Of a DNA stretch of 64,000 nucleotides, positions 45,619 to 57,090 are shown in pieces. The position numbers and the translations under genes were made by a program. How positions within the stretch are numbered: the first letter of the stretch is position 1; every line of letters begins with the position of its first letter. The notes below the pieces were generated by a model that ran no database searches, was not told the origin of the DNA, and worked only from the letters and a program-made list of their open reading frames with translations. Origin of the DNA: Bipolaris cookei (taxonomy: Eukaryota; Ascomycota; Dothideomycetes; Pleosporales; Pleosporaceae); the NCBI GenBank assembly GCA_002286855.1, contig NRSV01000008.1, forward strand, positions 434,001-498,000, given 5' to 3'.

Positions 45619-46600
45619 GTAGGAAAAATAGTTATATTGAGGCGTCTGTGTCGAAGTGTGCAAGCCTTCTAGTAAGATAGTTTAGTTTTACATCAATCTG
45701 AGTAGCTTCATAAGATGAATTTTCGCTATACTATATCTCTAAATATATATATATATATATCGATTGCTAGAGCGTTCTGGCGGCTTCCTTGTTACTCTCG
45801 ATTAGGGGGTTTCCGAATTGATCCAATCGTCTCCGAAGGGCTTCCTTCCCAACATGCACACATGCTTCATGGGCACAATCGCCTTCAAGTCTACGCATCA
45901 CAGAGAATACTCAGCTTACAGGGGCCCCACATCGCCTAGCATACGTACCCTAGCCCTTGTTAGGAGCAGTTTCAATATGGATACTAACAAGGCTTCGATA
46001 AGGCGAAACCTCACTGACATACAGAGCTTACTAGTGATAACGATATTTCATCGTCTATACTCTGGTGCTAAGCGGGTCGATCGCGTAGTTTTCAGTGCTG
46101 ATCAAGGCTTTCTCAGAACGGTCTCTGCAATACAGGTAAACACGGAAAAGTGTTTATTGTGTGCTAGACCAGGATTGTATGAGTAACACAGTCTCCTCAA
46201 CGACTTGGAAGCCTCGCCAACATAGCTCAGCTACGGCTGAGAAATTGTAGTACTGGACGCGCCTGAACCATGTCTAGAACGCCTGGAACGCCCGGAACGC
46301 TTAATATCTGCCATGGTAGTTGTATTTGCATGTTGAAAGCTTGCCAGCTGCGGCTAGGAAGCCACCACAGGCGCCCAGCGGGCGTTCGGAACGCCCGTGA
46401 ACCTGTGCGTAGCGGTCTATGGCGCAATGGGCTATGCACGACCAAGCTCAGCCCGTGTCTTCGCTGTACAGACAACACCACATCTCTGCACAACGATGCT
46501 CCGCTCATGCGCAAATCAGAATCCCATTCTATGCACTTCATAGAAAGGATACATATTAAAGCGTAAGATCGCACCTCTAGCAGTGTTGTTTTCGTTGCGG
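45619..46600. other. Intergenic region between element and broken NLR
   Basis: No gene supported. It has a TA dinucleotide microsatellite at about 45743-45760 and a 19-bp perfect palindrome (CGGGCGTTC-G-GAACGCCCG) at 46379-46397. Confidence 0.45.
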
Positions 46601-47047
46601 ACAGCTTAGGCCCACATGTCTGAAAGCGAGGTGCCCCACCATCAGCCGCATGCTGCTTCGCATCCCAGCATGGCAGAGAGAGGAGCCAGGCAATTCTGCA
46701 GTGGGTAACTGTGGCTGCGTGCCCTCTGCAGCTGCGAGAGCTAGTGGCGGCAGTAGACATTCAGGCGACTCCTCGAATGACCGTAGAACAAGCAACACAC
46801 GACGCTATTGCTCTGCGCGGGCCGCTGCTAAAGGTACAAGAGCAGAAAGTCAGCCTTATCCACCAGTCAGCGCGAGACTACCTGTTGCGCACAGAGACCG
46901 ACAGCAATGCAGTCCTAGAGGCGTTTCGACTCAACTTAGAAAGCGCGCACCTCAAGCTGGCGCAGAAGTGTCTTAACTACATTACGCAGAGCTACTTGCA
47001 ACAAAGAGTCATTGGTTTAGAACTCTAAAGAGGTTCCGCTATCGCGA

Positions 47048-48932
47048 TACCGTGCCGGACGGGCCAATGCCCGGGACGGCTCAATGCCCGCTCCGACCCA
47101 TCAAAACCACCACAAAACCGAGGCTGTAGAGCGGCAATAGATAGCTATTATTATGAGATTTCTTAGTGTTGAGAAACCATAATAATATTGCAATCATCCA
47201 TCTATCGATACTTGGCTGGTAACTTGATATCGCGGCCGCGCCGCGATCGCGGTGTTGATCGAGCTGCTGAGCCATCAGGTGGCTGCATACCACTATCACA
47301 ACTATTACTAATTATTTTTTTGATCCTGGTTTTGTACGAGCTTTAAAGCTTCTTTTCGTACTCTTTTGGGAAGTTTCAACAGCTTTTTTTAGCCGTTTTG
47401 CAGCTCTACGGGCAGCTTGGCGAGCAGCTCGTTCAGTAGCTTCATCAGCTTTCTGCTTCGCCCGCAGTAGTCTCGCCTCAGCTCGCGCGCGACGCCGTGT
47501 ATTAAGCTCTTGAGCTTTAAGCAGCTTCGCCTCCTCTCGAGCTTTAATTTTAATAGCTTTCTGATGTTGTAGTACCTCACGATCACGCTGTTTCTGCTCA
47601 TAGAGGCTGCGAGCTTCTCGCTCCAATCTGAAGCGCTTAGCGCGGACGAATCGCTATCGCTGTGGTAAGCCGCTGGTTTAAACTTCTGGAGTATTACTTC
47701 TGGGTTGAACGGCGATATAATGGTAGCTTCAAAGGCTCGGAGGATCGTCAATTCCTTGAATGATGCCTGCCAGGCGTTCCAGAATAGTGGGAAGAAATGG
47801 GACTTGGTGATAGGTAGCAGCCCTTGGCACCTATCCATGAAGCTCGATAGCTCGTTCGAATAGGCAGTGGATACCGGCTTACACACCAGCGTCGAGCGGC
47901 TGCAGCGTATAAGTAGAGTAAGGTAGAAAATAGCTAATGGTATACAATAAGAGTCGCAGTAATTAAGAAAATCCGGTGTGATATGACTGCCGTGGCCATC
48001 AAGGATAAGTAATCGATAGGAGGACCGAGCTTTTGCTTTAGTGGCAGGATTAAACACCTGTTTGAGCCACTGAAGCCAGATATCATTATTCGACCAGCCA
48101 GTAGCCGATGTGGCAATTCGGGTGGAGTGGATCTCTGGATCAAAGCCTTGCAACCACGAGTTTTGGATGGATCCAGATTGGCTTGAGTAGATAATGCTCG
48201 GATCTAGATGAGATCCATCAGCACAAATACAAGCTATCAGCGTAATCCACTCTCGATTGCCATCTTGGATCACAGTCTTTCTTAATTCAGATTGAAGAGA
48301 GGCTTTAGAAAAGATCCTCGTTGAGCGCGATTGGACTCCAATCATGAAGCCCTTCTCATCCATATTGTATATATAGCGCGGCTCGATCTCATATTGGGCG
48401 ATTTTTTGGCACAGAAGCTCAAAATATAGACGGTATTTCTGTTCTGAATCAGCTCGGTGGCGATTGCGATCCATTGGCGCGGCCTGTTTTGCCTGGAGAA
48501 GATCTGGATAGCGTTGAACAAAGCGATCAACCCAGTGGTAACCAATCTCTTTCTGCGCGATCTCTGAAGCAAAGCTCCGAACAAGATCTCGGTTAGGTGC
48601 AGTACCGCGTATAGTAAGTCGATCTATATATTCTATAAGAGCTTTCTCCTGTTGTGGGTGGAGAGCCTGACGATTTTGAGCCTCAACGTAGTGTGAAGCT
48701 GTTTTAACTTGGTGTCGGCGCGCGAACGTTCTTCGATCAACACCAAACTTTTTCGCGATTTGGGTGTATACAAGTTTTTCACCAGGTTCTAAAGCAGCAA
48801 TAGCTGCAAGCGCAGCGTCAATAAGCTCAATTCGGGGTGGTTGCCGCATGATTGGGTTGGTGGTGTTGGTAGTGGTTGGTGGGGTGGAGCGGGCATTGAG
48901 CCGTCCCGGGCATTGGCCCGTCCGGCACGGTA
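47048..48932 (-). mobile_element. Fot1/pogo-type transposon inserted in the NLR
   Basis: Inverted ends of about 45 bp (CCGTGCCGGACGGGCCAATG inward) are identical at 47050 and 48930, flanked by TA at 47048-47049 and 48931-48932. The length is 1881 bp. The unusually GC-rich ends have barely diverged, so the insertion is fairly young. Confidence 0.93.
47312..48848 (-). pseudogene. Fot1-type transposase, nearly intact but frame-shifted
   Basis: Starts at MRQPPRIELIDAALAAIAAL (48848). A helix-turn-helix pair and PDLLQAKQAAPMDRNR precede NMDEKGFMIGV (first Asp; the family usually has DETG) and LILDGHGSHIT (second Asp). The third motif is not read in frame: a small indel at about 47930 shifts the frame for some 45 bp, hiding QPLDAGV, and a second indel restores it. 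Near 47630 another shift moves the Lys/Arg/Ala-rich C-terminal coiled tail (EREARSLYEQKQRDREV onward, to 47312) into the neighbouring frame. The protein therefore lacks its third catalytic Asp and is presumably inactive. Confidence 0.85.
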
Positions 48933-49428
48933 TGCAACGCTCTACTGGCCTGAGCACGCGAAGAACTGTGGTGCACTAGCAGCAAAGCTCTTTGACTTTT
49001 CTAGGCTTTTCTTCCACAAGCAACCTTCTTTGCGCGATCACTGGTCGGGGATTAATTCCAAGAAGACAGCAGGACATCTATGCAAGGCTCCAGCATGGCT
49101 GGATATAGCATGTACTCTGGAAATCATGCCATGGGTAGAAGCTACACTAGCAAAAAAGAGCTGGCGGCCTAGACACCACCCGCGGGTGAATAAGAAGAGC
49201 AAGGATGGGGAGACGACACTTCACTGGACGGCTGATGGATGGAATGAGGAGTTGGTGCGGCTGCTAATGGACTTTGGAGCGGACATCAAGACGACGAACA
49301 TACTTGGGAAGACGGGGCTGCACTCGGCAGCTTCATCATGGAGTGATAACGAGGCAGTGGTGAGGCTGCTAGTGGACAGAGGAGCGGATGTGAAGGCGAA
49401 AGATAATATAGGGAGAATGGCACTTTAG

Positions 49429-50249
49429 CGAATGCTTTCTAACAAAATCACGATGAAGTGTGACAAAGCTGTCTGCAGTCGTGGTAGTACAGGCGTCTTT
49501 GCTGCTACACATACTCAACAGTATATATTTCTACATACATTTCTAGTTATGTGATATTCTTACAACTAACTAGTTAGATTTAGATATTCGTGAGCTTTGG
49601 ACTTTTTACGTAGAATGTTGGTGATATCTTCGTAGTAACTAACTACTTCTAATGAGAAAAAGGCTACACTAAGCGAAGCAGACACCCCTGTAGACTGAGC
49701 GTTCTGTGAAACATGCAGAACGGAAGCCGATTGTGCAAGCGAGTGTAACTACATATAACTGAGAGTCGCGGAGACTATAGGTTAAATCTGCAGCCTAATT
49801 AGTTCGTCTACGCAGCCTATTTGCGCAGCTAATGAGCGGCCAATGAGCAGTCAATGATCGAGCCGGTGTTGGTGCCCCCACGACTTGCCCGCTTACAGCT
49901 GACAACATGCATGAAGTAGGGGCTGTGCGAGCTACCAAGCTGAAAGCTAGAAGTCAAGGGCCCAAGGGGCTAAGAGCTTGTATTAGGAGCAGGGCAAGAT
50001 TTAAAGTCCTGCCGTATAGCTCATCTTAATGAACATACCTGGCACCCAAACCGCAATCAGCTTCCGATACAGCTATCGTGCAAATTTAAGATGCAGTGCA
50101 AGAAACGACCATAGCTAACGCGAAAGCTTCTATGCCATCTAGATAAACCGTAGCGCCGCCTTACAGCCCCGCAGACCCGTTATTGATCCCTCATCCGACC
50201 CACCACGTTCTCGTGCTCTCGAGCACATCGCGACTGATATAGTTACACC
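49429..50249. other. Intergenic region between two NLR loci
   Basis: No gene supported. The last 150 bp before 50250 would be the promoter and leader of the intact NLR. Confidence 0.45.
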
Positions 50250-53200
50250 ATGACTCCCGCCCCATCAAAAGTGGACAACTCCGAATATGCTGTTGGATGG
50301 ATTGCCGCATTACCGCATGAAAGGGCCGCAGCTCAAGCAATGCTGGACCAGAAGCATGCACCGCCCCAGCAGAAACATGCAAATGACCACAACATCTACA
50401 GCCTGGGCTCCATCACCGGCCCGAACGGAGAACATAATGTCGCTATCGCCAGCCTCCCGTTCGGCCGATACGGAACGACCTCCGCCGCTACAGTAGTGAC
50501 GCAGATGCTCTCTAGCTTTCCCAATATTAAGTTCGGACTGATGGTTGGGATAGGGGGTGGTATCCCAAGCGATGACAATGACATCCGGCTAGGCGATATT
50601 GTGGTGAGCAAACCTGAGGGTACATTCGGAGGCGTCAGGCAGTATAATTGCGGAAAAGCTACTACGCACGGCTTCGAAGAGCGTGGCCAGCTAAACTCCC
50701 CACCGCAGGTTCTGCTCAACGCTATGGGCGCGCTTGTAGGCAAACATGAAATGGAAGAGAGCGTCATACCTAGCCTGTTGGAAGCTATGCAAAACCAGTA
50801 TCCGAATATGGGCAGCCAAGCGAAAGGGCCGGGATATGTCTACCAGGGTGCAAAACATGATCGGCTATTCGAAGCGGATTATGCGCATGATAGCAGCAAG
50901 AGAGACTGTGACGAGTGCGACCCTGCGAAGATGGTGAAGCGCCAAGAGAGATACGATCAAAACCCATGGATTCACTATGGCACAATCGCTTCTGGCGACC
51001 AGGTTATCAAAGATGCTCGAAAACGGGATTTATTGTCCAAAAACTGCCTCTGCTTCGAAACGGAAGCTGCTGGGTTAATGAATAATTTCCCGTGTCTTGT
51101 CATCCGTGGAATATGCGACTATTCTGATAGTCATAAGAATGATCAGTGGCAAAGGTATGCGGCAGCTACGGCGGCTGCATATGCCAAAGAGCTTCTTCAG
51201 ATTACCGATGTTGCCGAAACCAAAAGCACACCTTGTGCGCGCGATGTTATGGATGAGTGTTAGTTATAGTTCTCTATTCATGTTACGTTTTAGCAATATC
51301 ATTCCAATTTAAAGTATTGACGATAGCGGCACTTCGATCATAGGTTTTGAAGCGTGTGCTGATTCAAGATGCAGTAAAAGAAATCAAATCTATCGCAAAA
51401 GACATTGTCCAAGATCGAAAGCGACAAGATATCTTTAGATGGTTAACTACACTTAATCCATCTTCTTGGCATCTCGAGAGTCAAAAGAGGCGTGTTGAAG
51501 GTACAGGTAGATGGATGCTTGAGGACCCGAAGTTTGTCCAGTGGTCCGCGGCAACGGCAAAATGTAGGACACTCTGCTGTTACGGAGCTGCAGGGGCTGG
51601 TAAGACAATTATCTCGTGAGTATAGAGAGTTAACCATTCATTTTGCTAGCTAACAGTCTGGAATAGCTCTCTTGTGATTGACCAATTGAAAGAGCACTTG
51701 GCAGCCATGAAGTCAAGCACAGCGCTTGCATACGTGTACTGCGATTACCGTGACCAGAAGGAACAATCAATAGAAAAAATCCTTGGAGCAGTATTGAGGC
51801 AACTGCTAGGGTTTCTACCTGAAATTCCTGAGATCATTTTGAAAGTATACAACGAGCGGGCTACTCATCAGAAACCATTAAGCTCGGCAGATGCGGTGGA
51901 TCTTCTGCACGCAACCTGTGCGCAGTTTAGTAAGACATATGTTTGTCTAGACGCGCTTGATGAAGTTGGTGATCTACGGGGTCTTTTAACCAAGTTGCGT
52001 GACAGTCATTCCTCAATGCAGATATTCTTGACTGGTCGTCAACATATCCAGGGTACTGTCCAGGAATATTTCAACGAAGAGAACATAATTCCTATCGAAG
52101 CTCGCGAAAACGACATTCGACTATTCTGTGAACATGAAATCGGTGGAGCCAATGATCTTGAGCCCGGTGCTATGGACGAGAAACTCAGAAAGGCTACTTT
52201 GAGAAAAGTTACTAAATCTGCTGAAGGAGTGTTAGTATAGCCACAGCCAGCATAACTCCCGCATACTAACAACAAATTATAACTAGCTTTCTACTACCTA
52301 CTTTGCAAATCCGCGCCGTCCTTCAAGCTACAACAATCCGTGATCGGTACGAAGCTCTCGAGACCTTGCCGTCAAATCTTGATGAGGCCTTTAACGGAAC
52401 TATGAGTAGAATTGAGCAGCAGCCTAGCGCTCTATTCAACAAAGCGGCAACGATTCTTGCTTGGATCCATCTGACAGAACGCCCACTTACTGTTAATGAG
52501 CTATTATGCTCCCTTTCAATTAAGGACGGCGACAAATCTCTTGACCCAAACGGCATACCTATCAAAAAATCTCTACTGAACTGCTGTCAAGGGCTAGCTC
52601 TGATTGACCAAGAGACGTCAACTGTCCGGCTAGTCCACTATTCTCTCGAGGAATATCTCATCCGTCAAGACAAAATATTTGGCTACACCAAAGCAGCATG
52701 GCACAGGAGGATCGCACGTACATGTCTTACATTTCTCCAATTTCCGTCAAGGAGAGCTGAAGCCACAATAACGGAGAGCGGTGAGACCATTACGCTTTTG
52801 TTCTATGCTGCTACACGATGGGGCCACCATCTTCGAAAGGCTGATGATTTGGGGGAGACGCTATTGGAACTTGCTATAGAATATCTCTATAGCGGGCTAG
52901 CAGATAATCCCAAACACTTGCGCCTCCTGTACCAAACGATGTATCCATATAGACGCCGGGAGAACATACCCAATGACGTCTTGCATACTCATATATCAGC
53001 TTTCTTTGGCATTTCGGGAACCATGGCTTATCTGATTTTGAAAGATCAGACGAATCTAGACTCCGAGGACGAGGACGGTCAGACGCCACTATCGTGGGCT
53101 GCGAGGCGTGGACACGAGGCGGTGGTGAAGCTACTGCTCGATACCGGTAAGGTGGACCCGGACTCTAAGGACAATGACGGTCAGACGCCGCTATGGTGGG

Positions 53201-54789
53201 CTGCGGAGGGGGGACACGAGGCGGTGGTGAAGCTACTGCTCGATACTGGCAAGGTGGACCCGGACTCTAAGGACAAGTATGGTCGGACGACGCTATCGTT
53301 GGCTGCGGAGGGGGGACACGAGGCGGTGGTGAAACTACTGCTCGATACTGGCAAGGTGAACCCTAACTCTAAGGACAATGACGGTCAGACGCCGCTATTA
53401 TTAGCTGCGGAGAAGGGACACAAGGCGGTGGTGAAGCTACTGCTCAATACTGGCAAGGTGGACCCTGACTCTAACAACAATAATAGTCGGACCCCGCTAT
53501 CGTGGGCTGCCGCGTGGGGACATGAGGCGGTGGTGAAGCTACTGCTCGATACTGGCAAGGTGGACGCCAACTCCAAGGACAGGTACGGTCGGACGCCGTT
53601 ATCGTGGGCTGCAGAGAAGGGACATGAGGCGCCGGTGAAGCTACTGCTCGATACTAGTAAGGTGAATCCTAACTCTAAGGACAATGACGGTCGGACGCCG
53701 CTATCATGGGCTGCAGAGGGGGGACACGAGGCGGTGGTGAAGCTACTGCTCGATACTAGCAAGGCGGACGCTAACTCCAAGGACAAGTACCGTCGGACGC
53801 CGTTATCGTGGGCTGCGGAGAAGGGACACGAGGCGCTGGTGAAGCTACTACTTGGTACTAGCAAGGTGAACCCTGACTCTAAGGACAATGACAGTCGGAC
53901 GCCGTTATGGTGGGCTGCGAGGCGCGGACACAAGGCGGTGGTGAAGCTACTGCTCGGTACTGGCAAGGTGGACCCTTACTCTAAGGACAATGACGGTCGG
54001 ACGCCACTATGGTGGGCTGTGAGGCGCGGAAACAAGGCGGTGGTGAAGCTACTGCTTAGTACTAGTAAAATGGACCCTGAATCTAAGGACAATGACGGTC
54101 GGACGCCGCTATCATTGGCTGCGGAGAAGGGACACGAGGCGCTGGTGAAGCTACTACTTGGTACTAGCAAGGTGAACCCTGACTCTAAGGACAATGACAG
54201 TCGGACGCCGTTATGGTGGGCTGCGAGGCGCGGACACAAGGCGGTGGTGAAGCTACTGCTCGATACTGGCAAGGTGGACCCTTACTCTAAGGACAATGAC
54301 GGTCGGACGCCACTATGGTGGGCTGTGAGGCGCGGAAACAAGGCGGTGGTGAAGCTACTGCTTAGTACTAGTAAAATGGACCCTGAATCTAAGGACAATG
54401 ACGGTCGGACGCCGCTATCATTGGCTGCGGAGAAGGGACACGAGGCGGTGGTGAAGCTACTGCTCGGTACTGGCAAGGTGGACGCCAACTTCAAGGACAA
54501 GTACCGTCGGACGCCGCTATCGTTGGCTGCGGAGAAGGGACACGAGGCGGTGGTGAAGCTACTGCTCGATACTGGCAAGGTGGACCCTGACTCTAAGGAC
54601 AATGACGGTCGGACGCCGCTATGGTGGGCTGCCGCGTGGGGACACGAGGCGGTGGTGAAGCTACTACTCGATACTGGCAATGTGTGTGCCTACTCTGAGG
54701 ACAAGTACGGTCGGACGCCGCTATCGTGGGCTGCGGAGAAGGGATACGAGGCGGTGGTGAAGCTGCTTCAGTCTTCTATAGTTACGTAG
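50250..54789 (+). CDS. Phosphorylase / NACHT / ankyrin NLR, intact
   Basis: NOD-like receptor, likely cytosolic, with a nucleoside-phosphorylase-like effector head. Exons 50250-51245, 51344-51615, 51667-52230 and 52287-54789 join into 1444 codons without a stop; the first donor (GTTATG) is weak and could shift. Residues 1-320 form a PNP_UDP-like domain: VGWIAALPHERAAA, FGLMVGIGGGIPS, RLGDIVVSKP, and FETEAAGLMNNFPCLVIRGICDYSDSHKN. The NACHT domain has P-loop GAAGAGKT at about 413-420, Walker B VCLDALDEV and a LTGRQHI segment. A winged-helix-like region is followed by 17 ankyrin repeats of 34 residues (about 873-1444), nearly identical. Such receptors are linked to fungal heterokaryon incompatibility and cell death. 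The trigger is unknown. Confidence 0.93.
53070..54777 (+). repeat. Seventeen tandem 102-bp ankyrin-coding repeats
   Basis: Units follow DGRTPLWWAARRGHEAVVKL then LLDTGKVDPDSKDN. Differences concentrate at set positions: SW/WW/SL, EG/RR/EK/AW, H/N, E/K, and DTG/GTS/STS plus the loop PDS/PNS/ANS/PES/PYS. Repeats 8-10 (53821-54126) and 11-13 (54127-54432) are a 306-bp tandem duplication with almost no differences. Confidence 0.95.
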
Positions 54790-55098
54790 CATCTAACTCT
54801 TCGCAAGCCGCCATCTCGCCCACTACTTTACTGCTATGAGTTTCTTGTAGATCTATGATCATTAATTAGTATATTCGCGTACTTTTGAATCTGAATGTAA
54901 CTTAATCATTAACATCGAGATCATGTCAAAGCGTTTTTTATCTCCGTAGTGACGTCATTGTTATAAGCTCCTTATGATAGTTACGGAGAAAATGGCAACG
55001 CTTAGTTTTCTAGAACCTCGAAAGCAAAATAGTCTCCATGGTGTATGTTCTTAGTCTTCCTATATAGCAGCTCTCTGTTTGCAATGTTAATATGATCG
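54790..55098. other. Downstream region of the ankyrin NLR
   Basis: 3' region; nothing else identified. Confidence 0.4.
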
Positions 55099-55860
55099 GT
55101 TTATTTATTTATTTATTTATTTATTGACTCCTACTCGGTTTCAGCCGCGAGCTGCGCAGCTATGCCCGGAGTGACAGGCGTGACAGACAGCGGACGCGGT
55201 GCGGACGTTGATCCGCGCCGCCCCACTTCATCCTCGAAAGAAACCATCTGTCCCCACAAACCTGCCGTTCTTCCTCAACCACTATCTACACTCGGCCGGC
55301 AAGCTTGTCTAGATACTGGTTCCACTAACTGTATGCTTTGATTGAGTCATACTCGGTTTCAGCCGCGTTTTCTCCGCAGCTATGCCCGGCATGGCTGGCG
55401 TAGCCAACAGCCGACGCCGCGCAGACGTTAATCCGCGCCGCCCCACGTTACTCCTCTATGGGAGCCAACTGTTCCTAGAGGCCTGCCATTTCCCCTTCAC
55501 CACTATCTACAATCTGGCTGGCACCTTATCTAGATAATGGCTCTACTAATAGTATGCTGTGCTTATAGGCTCGTAGAGGCGTGTTGCCTCGTCTTTTGCG
55601 GCCGTGATACCTACAGTCTCCCCCTAGCGTTCGGCTGTCGTCTACGCGTCTGCGATCCCAACGTGCCCAAGGATCTGCGCTTGTTCTACAAACTGGATGG
55701 CTTTGGTGGCTAGCTGTGGCTTACTCAGGATGGCCCGGAGGTTGTTTCGTCCACGGAGGTTGCCGAATACCTGGTTCCGGAGGTCCTTGAGCGTCCTGCA
55801 GTGGAGCAGGATGTGGGTGACAGTCTGTCTCTGCGATGTTAACATAGTTGTATGCTGTGC
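55099..55860 (-). mobile_element. 5'-truncated non-LTR retrotransposon (LINE), minus strand
   Basis: Read on the minus strand, a coding remnant at 55845-55642 resembles the C-terminal end of a fungal LINE polyprotein (TVTHILLHCRTLKDLRNQVF). It is followed by a region with two tandem units of about 215 bp and then a tetranucleotide tail, TAAA repeated about six times (55099-55125). Coding end, 3' untranslated repeats and simple tail are in the order expected of a Tad-like LINE. Most of the 5' part is missing, as is usual after incomplete reverse transcription. Confidence 0.65.
55128..55560. repeat. Two tandem units of about 215 bp in the LINE 3' region
   Basis: Both units begin with ACTCGGTTTCAGCCGCG and share CAGCTATGCCCGG, TCCGCGCCGCCCCAC and CACCACTATCTACA-like stretches. 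Unit 1 starts near 55134 and unit 2 near 55351. They are similar, not identical. Confidence 0.75.
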
Positions 55861-55984
55861 TTTGTTACAGTAACTAGTTAACTATTTAGTCAGTCGGTTT
55901 AAAGTGGATGACTAAGTTGTTTTCAAAGACCTGAGAATATGTTACAGCCAGGCTCTGTATAGCGCTAAGATTAGTGCGGTATGC

Positions 55985-57090
55985 GCCTTGCTAGAGGGCC
56001 GTGCGGTGAGAATAGGCAAGGTGCATGATGCGGAAACCGATTTCGGTCAGCACTGTAAAGCACGTTATTCCAGGTGGCAGAAGCGCTTAAAGACATAGAG
56101 ATGGAGCAGATGGAGACGATCCAACCAGGTGTCCTGGCACCATGGGAGAAGAGAGTGCAGACTGTAGTCGAGAACGCGGCACAGGAGATAGAAATGAACT
56201 GGGCGGTACGCATCGCCGTAAGCAGCTCGGTGCGAAACGGAGTAGTCGGAATGGGAGGCGCGATCAGCGTACAGTATAACGAAACGCAATCTTCCTCCAT
56301 CACATTAGGCAAGAGAGAGGAACAGAACCCATACTTGGCAGAGCTGGCAGCAATGGCCGAGGCGCTGAGCAGGCTGTCGAAGCTAAGGGGTCGCAGCATC
56401 GCACTCATAACAAGAAACAAGGCTGCTGTGCTCACACTTAGAACACCCTGCCAGCAGTCTGGGCAAAGCTACATTAGCGAGTTCTATAAGACTGTGCAGA
56501 CACTAAGAAGAGACGGTAACATGGTGACAGTACTATGGTTATCTGCAAGCCAAGAGTACGAGCTCGCAAGCCTCGCCAAGCAAGAGGCGAAAATAGCAAC
56601 TAGACTGACCGCCAGGGTACAGACACAGCTTCCTAGAATGCGATCAACTACGCACAATATTGCACGTAAGTAAGGCATAGCCAAGGAGGTGCCAGTAGAT
56701 GTGGGTGCATACTTTAAACGAATCGACACGGCACTGCCAGGAAAGCACATGCGACAACTCTATGATGGGCTTTCGCGGAAAGAGAGCAGCGTACTTGCCC
56801 AGCTCAGAACAGGCATGGCACAGCTGAACACGTATCGATACCGAATCAAAGCATCAGCGACAGACCAATGCGAATGCGGACAGGCAGCAGAGACGGTGGA
56901 GCACTTTCTATTCCGCTGCCGAAAGTGGACGACAGCGGACAGAAATGCTTCAGTGCACGCAGATAAGCAGAGGAAACATGTCATTCTACCTGGACGGCAA
57001 AGTAGCGACAGACGACGCGAAATGGGCGCCAGATATGGACGCAGTGCGAACTACGATACGATTCGCAATAGCAACACAGAGACTTGACGC
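55985..57090 (+). pseudogene. LINE 3' coding remnant (RNase H and zinc-knuckle end)
   Basis: An open stretch at 56074-56673 has the layout of the RNase H-like domain of fungal LINEs (GVVGMGGAISVQYN, AELAAMAEALSRL, VLWLSASQEYELASLAKQEAK). The usual catalytic Asp positions are replaced, for example ITRNKAAV where SDSQAA-type sequence is expected. After a TAA near 56672 the frame continues to 57087 with the terminal cysteine motif CECGQAAETVEHFLFRC. It lies on the strand opposite to the LINE fragment at 55099-55860. Reverse transcriptase is absent. Confidence 0.7.

Larger units (their letters stand above)
46645..49428 (+). pseudogene. NLR (NACHT-ankyrin type) split by a transposon
   Basis: Two pieces of one gene. 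The left piece, to 47049, encodes the helical region after a NACHT domain (QAILQWVTVAACPLQLREL, KVQEQKVSLIHQSARDYLL) and a frame that reaches the insertion as EVPLSRY. The right piece, from 48931, completes that codon and continues as ATLYWPEHAKNCGALAAKLF. It then runs into ankyrin-like repeats (GETTLHWTADGWNEELVRLLMDFGAD; GKTGLHSAASS) and a TAG at 49426. The junction reads correctly if one TA copy and the transposon are ignored, so the insertion hit an open gene. The NACHT P-loop and effector head are not found upstream. A frame change near 47010 and the early end of the ankyrins are further damage. Confidence 0.8.

Noticed and set aside
53181..54680. Long minus-strand open frames rich in Ser, Val and Leu opposite the ankyrin array
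   Set aside because: They are antisense shadows of the 102-bp coding repeats; the unit length, a multiple of three, keeps other frames open as well.
53070..54777. Ankyrin-coding array as a CRISPR or satellite array
   Set aside because: Units of 102 bp without spacers, in frame and encoding conserved ankyrin residues; this is a protein repeat.
38082..57090. The NLR island as a Starship giant element
   Set aside because: No tyrosine-recombinase (DUF3435) captain is visible and the ends of such a unit are not in the window. It remains possible beyond the window but is unsupported.
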